Source: Rheinheimera baltica DSM 14885
GTDB taxonomy: Bacteria; Pseudomonadota; Gammaproteobacteria; Enterobacterales; Alteromonadaceae
Assembly (NCBI RefSeq): GCF_000425345.1
Contig: NZ_KE384352.1
Location: 110,659-174,658 of the forward strand
Reading direction: 5' to 3'
DNA length: 64,000 bases
Of the stretch, positions 8,844 to 17,342 are shown piece after piece. The stretch's first letter is position 1; each line of letters opens with the position of its first letter. Below the pieces are notes generated by a model. The model ran no database searches, had not been told where the DNA came from, and worked only from the letters and a program-made list of their open reading frames with translations. The position numbers were made by a program, and so were the translations under genes.

Positions 8844-9728
8844 ATGTCAACACAACAGCAGCTTGAATCGTTGTTTGCCCAATATACCGTGGCTAATCTG
8901 GTCGGTATTACAGAGCCTGTATTTAGAGAGCGGGTGCTTGGTGAAATTGGTAAGGTAGACTTTGAAATTGAAGGTTATCAAGCGTCCGAGCTTGAAAAAC
9001 AACGAGATCTATCGTTAAAGTTTCATTGGGGGCATAGCCACGATTTTGGCAGTTTTGCATTAGAAGGGCGAATGGGGAACAGGCATGTAAAGTTGCTGAG
9101 TACGTTTTGCGACTTGTTTGATGTTTCGTTGTCTTATTTTAGCAATAAAAACATTCTTGATGTCGGCTGTTGGACCGGTGGAACTACATTGCTTTTACAT
9201 GCTTTGGGCGCAAAGGTAACTGCGGTTGAAGAAGTTAAGAAGTACGCTAATATGACCGAGTTCCTTGCCCAAAGCTTTGGACTTGGTGACAGTGTTAATG
9301 TGTATAAAAACTCTTTGTATAAATTAACTGACGAACATCTACAAGGGGTGTTTGATGCAGTATATTTTCCGGGTGTAATTTATCATTTATCTGACCCCGT
9401 TGTAGCACTTAGGCGGCTTTATAATACGTTAAAGCTTGGCGGTGAGATTTTTATCGAATCTGCCGGTATTGACGTTGAAGAACCGCTTTGTAGATTTGAT
9501 GGCAATTTTATCTATCACGCGTCGGGGTCTCGAGAAGAGTTGAATAGAGGTGGTTGGAACTGGTTTATGCCATCGCCCTCTGCTTTAGCTCGGATGATAC
9601 GGGAAGCGGGTTTCGATGAAATTCGTTCGGTCTGGGATAACAAAAGTAAAAGAGTGTTTGCTGTTGCCCGTAAGGTAGAACAAACCCCTATTTGTAAAGC
9701 TGGCTTATCTGTGCAAGATATCGCCTGA
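8844..9728 (+). CDS. SAM-dependent class I methyltransferase
   Basis: The 294-residue protein has the Rossmann SAM-binding motif [12 protein letters not shown] near residues 105-116, an acidic motif II (VTAVEEV), and [11 protein letters not shown] as motif IV. The arrangement resembles the CmoB/DUF1698-like group. It is inserted between gmd and fcl, which are adjacent in the classical colanic acid locus, with 6- and 11-base gaps. It probably methylates a sugar of this glycan, perhaps a deoxyhexose (inference from position). There is no signal peptide. The methyltransferase class is certain; the acceptor is unknown. Confidence 0.85.
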   Translation: MSTQQQLESLFAQYTVANLVGITEPVFRERVLGEIGKVDFEIEGYQASELEKQRDLSLKFHWGHSHDFGSFALEGRMGNRHVKLLSTFCDLFDVSLSYFSNKNILDVGCWTGGTTLLLHALGAKVTAVEEVKKYANMTEFLAQSFGLGDSVNVYKNSLYKLTDEHLQGVFDAVYFPGVIYHLSDPVVALRRLYNTLKLGGEIFIESAGIDVEEPLCRFDGNFIYHASGSREELNRGGWNWFMPSPSALARMIREAGFDEIRSVWDNKSKRVFAVARKVEQTPICKAGLSVQDIA

Positions 9729-9739
9729 TAGGACAATAT

Positions 9740-10699
9740 ATGAAAAAAGTATTTTTAGCTGGCCATAAAGGTATGGTCGGCTCAGCCATTAAGCGCCAGC
9801 TTGACGCTTCAGGCAATGTAAGCATAGTTACCCGCACTCGCAAAGAACTGGATTTAACAAATCAGAAAATGGTTTTTGAGTTTTTTGCTGCTGAGCAGTT
9901 TGATGAAGTTTATCTTGCTGCGGCTAAGGTAGGCGGTATTATTGCCAATAATACTTATCCTGCTGATTTTATTTATGAAAACTTAATGATTCAAGCGAAC
10001 ATTATTCATGCGGCGCATGTTAATAATGTGCAGAAGTTATTGTTTTTGGGCTCCAGCTGCATTTATCCCAAACTGGCCGCGCAGCCTATGGCTGAAAACG
10101 CCCTGCTAACCGGCACTTTAGAGCCGACGAATGAGCCTTATGCCATTGCCAAAATTGCCGGTATTAAGCTGTGTGAAAGTTATAATCGCCAGTATGGCCG
10201 CGATTATCGCAGTGTTATGCCAACCAATTTATATGGCCCTAATGACAACTTTCATCCGAATAATAGCCATGTGATACCTGCCTTGTTACGCCGTTTTCAT
10301 GAAGCGAAGCTTGCGGGGGCAGCTGAAGTTGTTGCCTGGGGCAGTGGCTCGCCGATGCGGGAGTTTTTGCATGTTGACGATATGGCGGCTGCCAGCATTT
10401 TTGTAATGCAATTGGATAGCGCTACCTATGAAGCGAATACCCAACCCATGTTAAGCCATATTAATGTGGGCACCGGTGTTGATTGCACGATTAAACAACT
10501 GACGGAGACGGTAGCGAAGGTAGTTGGCTTTAAGGGAAGCATTGTCTGGGATACAACCAAGCCAGATGGCGCGCCACGCAAGTTGATGAATGTTGACCGT
10601 CTAAAGGCGCTGGGTTGGCAGTATTCTATTGAACTAGAGACAGGCTTGCGCAACGCCTATCAATGGTTTTTGGAAAACCAGGATAATTTTAGAGCATAG
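9740..10699 (+). CDS. fcl: GDP-L-fucose synthase (epimerase/reductase)
   Basis: This 319-residue enzyme epimerises and reduces GDP-4-keto-6-deoxy-mannose to GDP-L-fucose with NADPH. It has GHKGMVGSA at 8-16, the substrate-binding GSSCIYPK, and the Tyr134-xxx-Lys138 pair in EPYAIAK. It also has the [11 protein letters not shown] signature of the family. Length equals that of the E. coli enzyme. With gmd and manB/manC it completes the GDP-fucose route, and a GT10-type fucosyltransferase is encoded at 16173. Confidence 0.96.
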   Translation: MKKVFLAGHKGMVGSAIKRQLDASGNVSIVTRTRKELDLTNQKMVFEFFAAEQFDEVYLAAAKVGGIIANNTYPADFIYENLMIQANIIHAAHVNNVQKLLFLGSSCIYPKLAAQPMAENALLTGTLEPTNEPYAIAKIAGIKLCESYNRQYGRDYRSVMPTNLYGPNDNFHPNNSHVIPALLRRFHEAKLAGAAEVVAWGSGSPMREFLHVDDMAAASIFVMQLDSATYEANTQPMLSHINVGTGVDCTIKQLTETVAKVVGFKGSIVWDTTKPDGAPRKLMNVDRLKALGWQYSIELETGLRNAYQWFLENQDNFRA

Positions 10700-10703
10700 G
10701 TTG

Positions 10704-11165
10704 ATGTTTTTAGATAACACTACGTTTACCACCGTATTAGCAAGTACGCCCTTGGTGTCGATAGATTTGCTGGTTGAAAATGCGCAGGGACAAATACTAT
10801 TAGGCCGGCGTAACAATCGGCCGGCGCAAGGTTTTTGGTTTGTCCCAGGCGGGCGTATTTTGAAAAACGAAACCTTAGCGTCTGCTTTTGAACGATTAAC
10901 GTTAAATGAATTGGGGATAAAATTCTCAATCGAGGATGCGACATTGCAGGGGCCTTATGACCATTTTTACACAGACAGTGTTTTTGGTGATGCGCCCTCA
11001 ACGCATTATGTGGCCATCGCATATCGCCTTAGGGTTGCGCAATTAGTTAATTTACCTCAAGAGCAGCATGCTGATTATCAATGGTTTAGTGTTGCAGAGC
11101 TGTTATTACACCCTGATGTGCATTCAAACACTAAAGCCTATTTTTCTTCAAAGGATGAGACATGA
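10704..11165 (+). CDS. gmm: GDP-mannose mannosyl hydrolase (Nudix)
   Basis: The 153-residue Nudix protein carries the degenerate Nudix box typical of this enzyme: [17 protein letters not shown] then TLNELG, lacking two glutamates of the canonical box as in E. coli WcaH. It hydrolyses GDP-mannose or GDP-glucose to GDP and the free sugar and may tune the GDP-mannose pool. I start it at the ATG of 10704; a TTG at 10701 is also in frame. It overlaps manC by 4 bases and follows fcl as in colanic acid clusters. Confidence 0.9.
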   Translation: MFLDNTTFTTVLASTPLVSIDLLVENAQGQILLGRRNNRPAQGFWFVPGGRILKNETLASAFERLTLNELGIKFSIEDATLQGPYDHFYTDSVFGDAPSTHYVAIAYRLRVAQLVNLPQEQHADYQWFSVAELLLHPDVHSNTKAYFSSKDET

Positions 11166-12565
11166 TACTTCCTGTTATTATGGCCGGCGGCACTGGCAGC
11201 CGGCTGTGGCCATTATCGCGTGATTTAATGCCTAAGCAGTTTTTAAAACTGGACGGTAAGCAAACCATGTTGCAGGCAACTGTGCAAAGACTTCGGGATG
11301 TTGATGCATTTCCGCCCTTAGTGATATGCAACGAAGAACATCGTTTTATTGCGGCTGAGCAACTCAGGCAGATACAGCAGCTGGATCACAATATTATTTT
11401 AGAGCCTGCCGGGCGTAACACCGCCCCAGCCATTGCACTTGCCGCATTAACGGCAGTGAAAAAGGGCACTGATCCATTGTTATTAGTGTTGGCTGCAGAT
11501 CATGTTATTGCCGATACCAGCGCTTTTACTGTTGCTGTTCAGCAGGCGGCAACATTTGCAGCAGATAATAAATTAGTCACTTTTGGTATTGTGCCTACGG
11601 CGGCTGAAACGGGCTACGGCTACATCAAACGGGGTACCCCATCGGGTAGTGCTTTTACTGTGTCGCAGTTTGTAGAAAAACCCAATTTGTTAACGGCGCA
11701 GTCTTATTTAGCCAGTGGTGAATATTACTGGAACAGTGGCATGTTTATGTTTAAAGCCAGTGTGTTTTTGGCTGAATTAAAACAGCACCGGCCTGATATA
11801 TATAGCGCCTGTGAGCTTGCCATGGCTGAAGTAGACCCGGATTTAGATTTTATTCGGGTAAATAAAGAGGCTTTTATCGCCTGTCCGGATGACTCAATAG
11901 ATTATGCGGTAATGGAAAAAACAGCTGATGCGGTAGTGGTGCCGCTTGACGCTGGTTGGAGTGATGTAGGTGCCTGGTCTTCTTTATGGGACATTAGCCA
12001 TAAAGACGCTAATGGCAATGTGCATCAAGGCGATGTGTTAACAGTGGCTAGCAGTAACAATTATGTGTTTGCCGAAACCAGCCTGGTAGCGACTGTAGGC
12101 TTAGACAATGTGGTGGTGGTGCAAACCAAAGATGCCGTGCTGGTTGCCGCGAAAGATAAAGTGCAGGACGTTAAAGCCATAGTGCAGCAACTAAAAGCGG
12201 CCGGACGAAGCGAACACAAGGTGCATCGCGAAGTTTACCGCCCTTGGGGCAAATACGACTCTATTGATAACGGCGAGCGCTATCAGGTTAAGCGTATTAC
12301 GGTTAAACCCGGCGAGAAGTTGTCGATTCAAATGCATCATCACCGTGCAGAACATTGGATAGTGGTGTCGGGTACGGCAAATGTAACTGTTGCTGGCAAA
12401 GATACGCTATTAAGCGAAAACCAGTCGGTTTATATCCCGCTTGGGGCAGTACATGCTTTAGAAAATCCGGGTAAAATTCCACTTGAGTTGATTGAGGTGC
12501 AATCGGGTTCCTATTTAGGTGAAGACGATATAGTGCGTTTTTCTGACCGCTATGGTAGGGCTTAA
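11162..12565 (+). CDS. manC: Mannose-1-phosphate guanylyltransferase / mannose-6-phosphate isomerase
   Basis: The 467-residue bifunctional type II enzyme supplies GDP-mannose. The N-terminal nucleotidyltransferase has [16 protein letters not shown] at residues 4-19 and the FVEKP donor motif. The C-terminal cupin isomerase has [10 protein letters not shown] near 360 and the metal-binding HHHRAEHW near 390. The start overlaps gmm by 4 bases, and the next gene begins right at its end. Product and position match ManC/CpsB of colanic acid loci. Confidence 0.96.
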   Translation: MILPVIMAGGTGSRLWPLSRDLMPKQFLKLDGKQTMLQATVQRLRDVDAFPPLVICNEEHRFIAAEQLRQIQQLDHNIILEPAGRNTAPAIALAALTAVKKGTDPLLLVLAADHVIADTSAFTVAVQQAATFAADNKLVTFGIVPTAAETGYGYIKRGTPSGSAFTVSQFVEKPNLLTAQSYLASGEYYWNSGMFMFKASVFLAELKQHRPDIYSACELAMAEVDPDLDFIRVNKEAFIACPDDSIDYAVMEKTADAVVVPLDAGWSDVGAWSSLWDISHKDANGNVHQGDVLTVASSNNYVFAETSLVATVGLDNVVVVQTKDAVLVAAKDKVQDVKAIVQQLKAAGRSEHKVHREVYRPWGKYDSIDNGERYQVKRITVKPGEKLSIQMHHHRAEHWIVVSGTANVTVAGKDTLLSENQSVYIPLGAVHALENPGKIPLELIEVQSGSYLGEDDIVRFSDRYGRA

Positions 12566-12566
12566 A

Positions 12567-13994
12567 ATGGCGTTGAGTACGACACAGATTATTCAACATA
12601 GCCACGTAGCCTTTGGTACCAGTGGCGTTAGGGGCTTAGTAACTGATCTTACCGATGACGTTTGTGCTGCTTTTGCCGTTAATTTTATCCAGGTTATGCA
12701 GCAAAGCTCTACTTTTGACCGGGTTGCTGTGGCGATAGATAACCGCCCGAGTAGCCCTAAAATGGCAGCCGCAGTGGCGGGTGTGCTTAAGGCTATTGGC
12801 GTTCAGGTGGATTTTTATGGTGTATTACCCACACCTGCACTGGCGTATCAGGCTATGCAGGATAAGGTACCGGCAATAATGATTACCGGCAGCCATATTC
12901 CGTTTGATCGAAACGGTATTAAATTTTATCGCCCTGATGGCGAAATTAGTAAAGCGGATGAACAGGCTATTTTATCGGTAAACACCCCCTTACCCCTGTT
13001 TACCCCTGTAACGCTAGCGATATTAGACAGTGCTGCCCAAAACTACTTGCAGCGTTATCTGAGTATTTACCCTGCAGGTATTTTGTCGGGTAAACATATC
13101 GGCATATATGAACATTCAAGCGCAGGCAGAGAGCTTTATTATCAAGTGTTTGAAGCATTAGGTGCCAAAGTCACCCGGCTTGAACGAAGTGATCATTTTG
13201 TACCCATTGACACTGAAGCGGTAAGCGATGCCGATAAGCAAAAAGGTGTACAGTGGGCTAAACAGTATCAATTTTATGCGATTTTTTCTACCGATGGTGA
13301 TGGTGATAGGCCCTTGCTGTCTGACGAGAATGGCTATTGGCTGCGCGGCGATATTGTCGGGCTGTTATGTGCTCAAGCTCTAGGTATAGATGCACTGGCT
13401 GTGCCTGTTAGCTGTAATAGCGCCATTGAAAAATGTGGTGTGTTTAATCAAGTGCTTCGTACCCGCATTGGTTCGCCTTATGTTATTGCTGCTTTTGAAA
13501 CATTAAAAACAGAGCGCAGCTATGCCGGTTTTGAAGCAAACGGCGGTTTTTTGCTGGGTAGCGATATTATTATTGCCGACAAAATGCTTAAAGCGTTACC
13601 CACGCGCGACGCCTTGTTACCTGCACTGGCCGTTCTTGTTCTGGCGGCAGAGCGGCCGGTGTCGGCATTACTGGACATGCTACCGCAACGTTTTACGGCC
13701 AGTGATCGTATTCAAAATGTACCTGCGACGCGCAGCCAGCAACTGCTAGACAGTCTTATTGCCCATCCAGAGCAAAGCCTACAAATGCTGTCGCTGGATA
13801 ATAAGGTTTTGTTGAGTATTGATAGCACTGATGGCCTTCGAATGACCTTCGTTGACGGTGATATTGTGCATCTACGTCCGTCAGGCAACGCGCCCGAGGT
13901 AAGATGCTATGCAGAGTGTGACACAGAGCAAAAAGCGATACATCTTGTAGCGTTGGCACTGCAGGCTATAGCTGAGCACATTAAATTAAGTTAG
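12567..13994 (+). CDS. manB: Phosphomannomutase
   Basis: This alpha-D-phosphohexomutase, 475 residues from the chosen start, converts mannose-6-phosphate to mannose-1-phosphate. The phosphoserine loop is TGSHIP with Ser109, the metal loop is DGDGDR at 243-248, and the phosphate-binding RPSGNAPEVR lies near the C-terminus. The sugar-binding loop reads FEANGGF rather than the usual GEMSGH type, marking the divergent ManB branch. I prefer ATG 12567 because TAGGG (12556-12560) is well spaced. An in-frame ATG at 12552 would overlap manC by 14 bases. It forms a pair with manC. Confidence 0.92.
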   Translation: MALSTTQIIQHSHVAFGTSGVRGLVTDLTDDVCAAFAVNFIQVMQQSSTFDRVAVAIDNRPSSPKMAAAVAGVLKAIGVQVDFYGVLPTPALAYQAMQDKVPAIMITGSHIPFDRNGIKFYRPDGEISKADEQAILSVNTPLPLFTPVTLAILDSAAQNYLQRYLSIYPAGILSGKHIGIYEHSSAGRELYYQVFEALGAKVTRLERSDHFVPIDTEAVSDADKQKGVQWAKQYQFYAIFSTDGDGDRPLLSDENGYWLRGDIVGLLCAQALGIDALAVPVSCNSAIEKCGVFNQVLRTRIGSPYVIAAFETLKTERSYAGFEANGGFLLGSDIIIADKMLKALPTRDALLPALAVLVLAAERPVSALLDMLPQRFTASDRIQNVPATRSQQLLDSLIAHPEQSLQMLSLDNKVLLSIDSTDGLRMTFVDGDIVHLRPSGNAPEVRCYAECDTEQKAIHLVALALQAIAEHIKLS

Positions 13995-14006
13995 TTGAGA
14001 ATACTG

Positions 14007-15176
14007 ATGATTAAAATTGCAATTGCCGGTACCGGCTATGTTGGTCTTTCAAATGCCATGCTGTTAGCTCAGCATAACCGGGTTGTCGCGATAGATATTA
14101 TTCCGGAAAAGGTTTCGTTGCTTAATACCAAAAAATCGCCGATTGAAGATAAAGAAATCAGCGAATTTTTACATTCTAAGGTGCTTAACTTTAGCGCGAC
14201 GCTGGATAAACAACAGGCTTATGCCGATGCTGATTTTGTAGTTATAGCCACTCCGACGGATTACGACCCGCAAACCAATTACTTTAATACTAAAAGTGTT
14301 GAAGCAGTCATTAGCGACGTTATGGCTATTAACCCAAATGCAGTAATGGTGATTAAATCCACCGTGCCGGTTGGTTATACACAAAGCGCGCGGGATAAAT
14401 TTGGTACAGATAACCTGATTTTTTCACCGGAGTTTCTGCGCGAAGGAAAGGCATTGTACGATAACCTTTATCCCAGTCGTATTATTGTTGGTGAGCAAAG
14501 TGCCCGCGCCAAACAATTTTCCGGGTTATTGCAACAGGGGGCTATAAAGCAAGATATACCGATATTGTTTACTGGCAGTACTGAAGCTGAGGCGATAAAG
14601 CTGTTTAGTAATACTTACCTGGCTATGCGGGTGGCTTATTTTAACGAGCTGGATAGTTATGCTGAAAGCCATGGCTTAAATAGTCGACAGATTATTGAGG
14701 GCGTAGGTTTGGACCCTCGTATTGGTAACCACTACAATAACCCCAGTTTTGGCTATGGTGGTTACTGTTTGCCGAAAGATACCAAGCAGTTGTTGGCTAA
14801 CTATAAAGATGTGCCTAATAACATGATTCAGGCGATTGTAGATGCTAACCGTACCCGTAAAGATTTTATTGCGGAGGCAATCTTATCAAGGAAGCCGAAA
14901 GTCGTTGGTATATACCGCTTAATTATGAAAAGTGGCTCTGATAATTTCCGCGCGTCGGCAATACAAGGCATCATGAAAAGTATTAAAGCCAAAGGTGTTG
15001 AAGTCGTAGTGTTTGAACCTGAACTTGATCAGAGTGATTTTTACAATAGCCGGGTGATTACAGATATGGCAGAGTTTAAACAGATCAGTGATATTATTGT
15101 TGCGAACCGTATGAGCGATATATTTAATGATGTCTCCGAAAAGTTGTATACGAGAGATTTGTTTGGTAATGATTAG
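14007..15176 (+). CDS. ugd: UDP-glucose 6-dehydrogenase, enterobacterial Ugd type
   Basis: The 389-residue enzyme oxidises UDP-glucose to UDP-glucuronate with 2 NAD+. It is nearly collinear with E. coli Ugd: GTGYVGLS at 7-14, [21 protein letters not shown], the catalytic Cys254 in GGYCLPKD, and the C-terminal YTRDLFG. ATG 14007 gives the family start, preceded by a TGAGA Shine-Dalgarno-like sequence; an in-frame TTG lies at 13995. It ends the precursor block. Two other nucleotide-sugar dehydrogenases of different subfamilies are encoded at 26080 and 52668. Confidence 0.96.
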   Translation: MIKIAIAGTGYVGLSNAMLLAQHNRVVAIDIIPEKVSLLNTKKSPIEDKEISEFLHSKVLNFSATLDKQQAYADADFVVIATPTDYDPQTNYFNTKSVEAVISDVMAINPNAVMVIKSTVPVGYTQSARDKFGTDNLIFSPEFLREGKALYDNLYPSRIIVGEQSARAKQFSGLLQQGAIKQDIPILFTGSTEAEAIKLFSNTYLAMRVAYFNELDSYAESHGLNSRQIIEGVGLDPRIGNHYNNPSFGYGGYCLPKDTKQLLANYKDVPNNMIQAIVDANRTRKDFIAEAILSRKPKVVGIYRLIMKSGSDNFRASAIQGIMKSIKAKGVEVVVFEPELDQSDFYNSRVITDMAEFKQISDIIVANRMSDIFNDVSEKLYTRDLFGND

Positions 15177-15529
15177 CTAATGTTTTGATTTTGTAAGTTA
15201 TTGTTGGATTTTCAGTGTGTGAATTCTTCAACTTGGATTAATTTAACATTGATAAATTCGTGCTTGATGATCAGATATCGGCAAGTATACATATTATTCT
15301 TGCCAATAGTCTTGTTACCGCCATCCCGCTTGTTAGGAACGATTTCTTTGATGTTTTACATGATTCAGCTGAGGCTGCAGCTATTGCCGTTGTTCAACAA
15401 TCAATAGCTTAAAAGCACGCTTTGAGCCGTATTTCCATACTAGATGGCAACATTTGACGACGCGAGCAAGTGTGAAGATAGCTGGCCCTGGCAGGCGGCA
15501 AATCCAATTGGGTATTGAATGGGTAAGGT
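15177..15529 (+). other. Gap with gene-relic appearance
   Basis: No intact gene was found in these 353 bases. From 15242 to a stop at 15410-15412 one frame reads as a plausible 56-residue peptide (FNIDKFVLDDQ...DVLHDSAEAAAIAVVQ) without a start codon and preceded by an in-frame TAA. Further short coding-like pieces in other frames follow up to about 15517. This is what a decayed gene, perhaps a lost glycosyltransferase, would look like. No promoter or terminator is evident. The relic reading is tentative. Confidence 0.35.
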
Positions 15530-16180
15530 GTGAGTTTGAATATTTTGCGTAATAGTCATTCGGTAGCTGCACCTGAATTTGTGCGAGATACGGTTGCGTT
15601 GTTATCTGACAGTATGCTTGCAACGTTGCCAGCGGTTACGTTGTTAGCGTTTAACTGGCAACAGTTAGCTGCAGACAATGCTGCCTTGCATCAGCTTAGG
15701 CACCAATTATCGCATAGCCGCTGTCTATATCGCTTGGCGGTAGTTACTAAGCCGCTGGATGCGTCTTTGCGTGAGTTATTTGCATCGCTGGCCATTGAGC
15801 TGATTATTACGCCACAGCGCTGTATTAGTCTAAACAGCCAGGACCCTGAATTATCCGTCGCGATAGCGGATGAAACGGCAGGGCTTTTTTCGCCTGCTTG
15901 GCTGATAGAGTTGGAGTTGTTTTTAAGTCGTCGGGTGTCTGAGCGTTATCAACAAAAGAATGCGGCGCTAACGATGATGGCAGCTACAACGATGCAGCAA
16001 AGTAATGCCTATTCTGCCTCCACTTTTTTGCTTACTTTACAAAGTTACTTATTACTTGATATGCAATTGGTATGCTCGGTACCTCTAAGAAAGGCTGCGC
16101 AACTCGCGCTAAAAACCTTAGCCCCAGAGCACTTTAAACCCGTAGTTCGCTGGATGGAGCAGTGTGCCGCTGATGAGTAA
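15530..16180 (+). CDS. Unknown protein upstream of the fucosyltransferase
   Basis: I do not recognise this 216-residue product. It starts at a GTG; a stop lies in frame just upstream, so no longer version is possible. It is leucine- and alanine-rich and mostly helical in appearance, with no signal peptide, no membrane segment and no nucleotide-binding motif. It overlaps the following GT10 gene by 8 bases (ATGAGTAA), so the two are translationally coupled and may work together. The preceding 350 bases look decayed, so this could be the surviving end of a once larger gene. Confidence 0.6.
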   Translation: MSLNILRNSHSVAAPEFVRDTVALLSDSMLATLPAVTLLAFNWQQLAADNAALHQLRHQLSHSRCLYRLAVVTKPLDASLRELFASLAIELIITPQRCISLNSQDPELSVAIADETAGLFSPAWLIELELFLSRRVSERYQQKNAALTMMAATTMQQSNAYSASTFLLTLQSYLLLDMQLVCSVPLRKAAQLALKTLAPEHFKPVVRWMEQCAADE

Positions 16181-17225
16181 AATCAAAGTATATTTATTGC
16201 CTGGAAAGCATGCCAAGCGCACACCGTTAGCTTATCCGGATTATCGGCCTTTTTTTGCACCTTACTTTGATTTTGTTACCGAGCCATTGGCCGCTGATTT
16301 TATCGTTGCGAGTTATTTTGTCGACTTACGTTCTGAAGCCGCGCAATTACTGGCATGGCAGAAGGCTCGGCCCGATCTTAAGCTGGTGGTGTTTTCTGAA
16401 GAGCCTCTGTGGGATAGCTTGTGGTATGAGGATTTTACCAAACCGGTTGGCGAGTTTTCAGTTAAAGTGGATGGTGTAAATCAAAAACTTAGTTACTACT
16501 TTTTCAACCATGCTACCACTGACATTTTTGCGTTTGCCAAGTTGCCGTATTTTATCACCACGGAAAATCATTATATTCAGCGTTACGCCAAGCTATTGCA
16601 GCGTAATGTGCAACTATCTACCAAAGAGTGTTTAACACACTGGCAGTCTGCGAAGTGGAAACAGGTTTTTTTTGCAGAAAAGCGCACTGAGCAGAAATAC
16701 CAAAAGTTTGATCAAAATAAGGCTTTGTTAGGATTAAGCGTTTATCGTTCCGAGCTGGCAAATACATTCTGGCAGCAACCACAGGTGCTTATTCAGGGAC
16801 GTGGTTGGCATAGTGATACCGCGCGGCAAGCCTTACCTGATTGGCATTTAGATAAACTGACTAGTTTGCACGGTAATGTCATGTTGATGTCAGCAATAGA
16901 GAATACCGTGCTGGGGAATTATATTACTGAAAAACCTTTTGATGCCTTTGCTATCAATTCAATACCAATAACCTATGCGGGGCCAGACAGTCGACTCTAT
17001 GAGGTGATAAACCAAAATAACCAAGCTGTTGTTAATATTTTTGGTATGTCAGTTGATGAAGCGAGACAAGCTTTGCGTAATTTTGAGCCAACAGCGGCTA
17101 TGGCTGAACATTACCAAGCGGCACAACAGGCTGTGTTACAAAAAGTGCAAAGCTTTACGTTACTCATCGCAGAGCGAGAGAGGGTGGCATTTAGCAGTTT
17201 TGTTGCTTTTGAACGGTTGCTCTAG
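16173..17225 (+). CDS. GT10-type (alpha-1,3/4) fucosyltransferase
   Basis: The 350-residue protein has the GT10 hallmark in its C-terminal half: AIENT, then NYITEKPFDAFA at about 249-260, then a short hydrophobic stretch and PITYAGP. This corresponds to the GDP-fucose-binding YVTEK block of the family. The N-terminal half fits the acceptor domain. There is no transmembrane anchor, as in Helicobacter-type bacterial enzymes. ATG 16173 overlaps the upstream stop; an in-frame GTG at 16164 is less likely. GDP-fucose is made by gmd/fcl 6 kb upstream, which supports the call. Linkage (alpha-1,3 or 1,4) cannot be told. Confidence 0.75.
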   Translation: MSKIKVYLLPGKHAKRTPLAYPDYRPFFAPYFDFVTEPLAADFIVASYFVDLRSEAAQLLAWQKARPDLKLVVFSEEPLWDSLWYEDFTKPVGEFSVKVDGVNQKLSYYFFNHATTDIFAFAKLPYFITTENHYIQRYAKLLQRNVQLSTKECLTHWQSAKWKQVFFAEKRTEQKYQKFDQNKALLGLSVYRSELANTFWQQPQVLIQGRGWHSDTARQALPDWHLDKLTSLHGNVMLMSAIENTVLGNYITEKPFDAFAINSIPITYAGPDSRLYEVINQNNQAVVNIFGMSVDEARQALRNFEPTAAMAEHYQAAQQAVLQKVQSFTLLIAERERVAFSSFVAFERLL

Positions 17226-17342
17226 GTTGAAAGTTAGCATGTTATGCCAAACATTGCTGTTGGCATTTACTCAGTTTAACGCTGGAGGCTGATGTAAATT
17301 TAAGGTTATACTGGCCTTAATTACATTTGCATTGGGGCTGCT

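Noticed and set aside
15201-15407. Small plus-strand frame after ugd
   Set aside because: The translation is an unlikely hydrophobic peptide without ribosome-binding site. A different frame of the same stretch looks more protein-like but is broken.
15736-15743. GGCGGTAG, the core of the ops/JUMPStart element
   Set aside because: It lies inside a coding region far from any promoter and lacks the rest of the element. A second copy at 49412-49419 is also inside a gene, as expected by chance for an 8-mer.
17247-17268. TGCCAA...TTGGCA hairpin after the fucosyltransferase gene
   Set aside because: The stem is only six bases, the loop is nine bases, and no T run follows, so it is not a convincing terminator.
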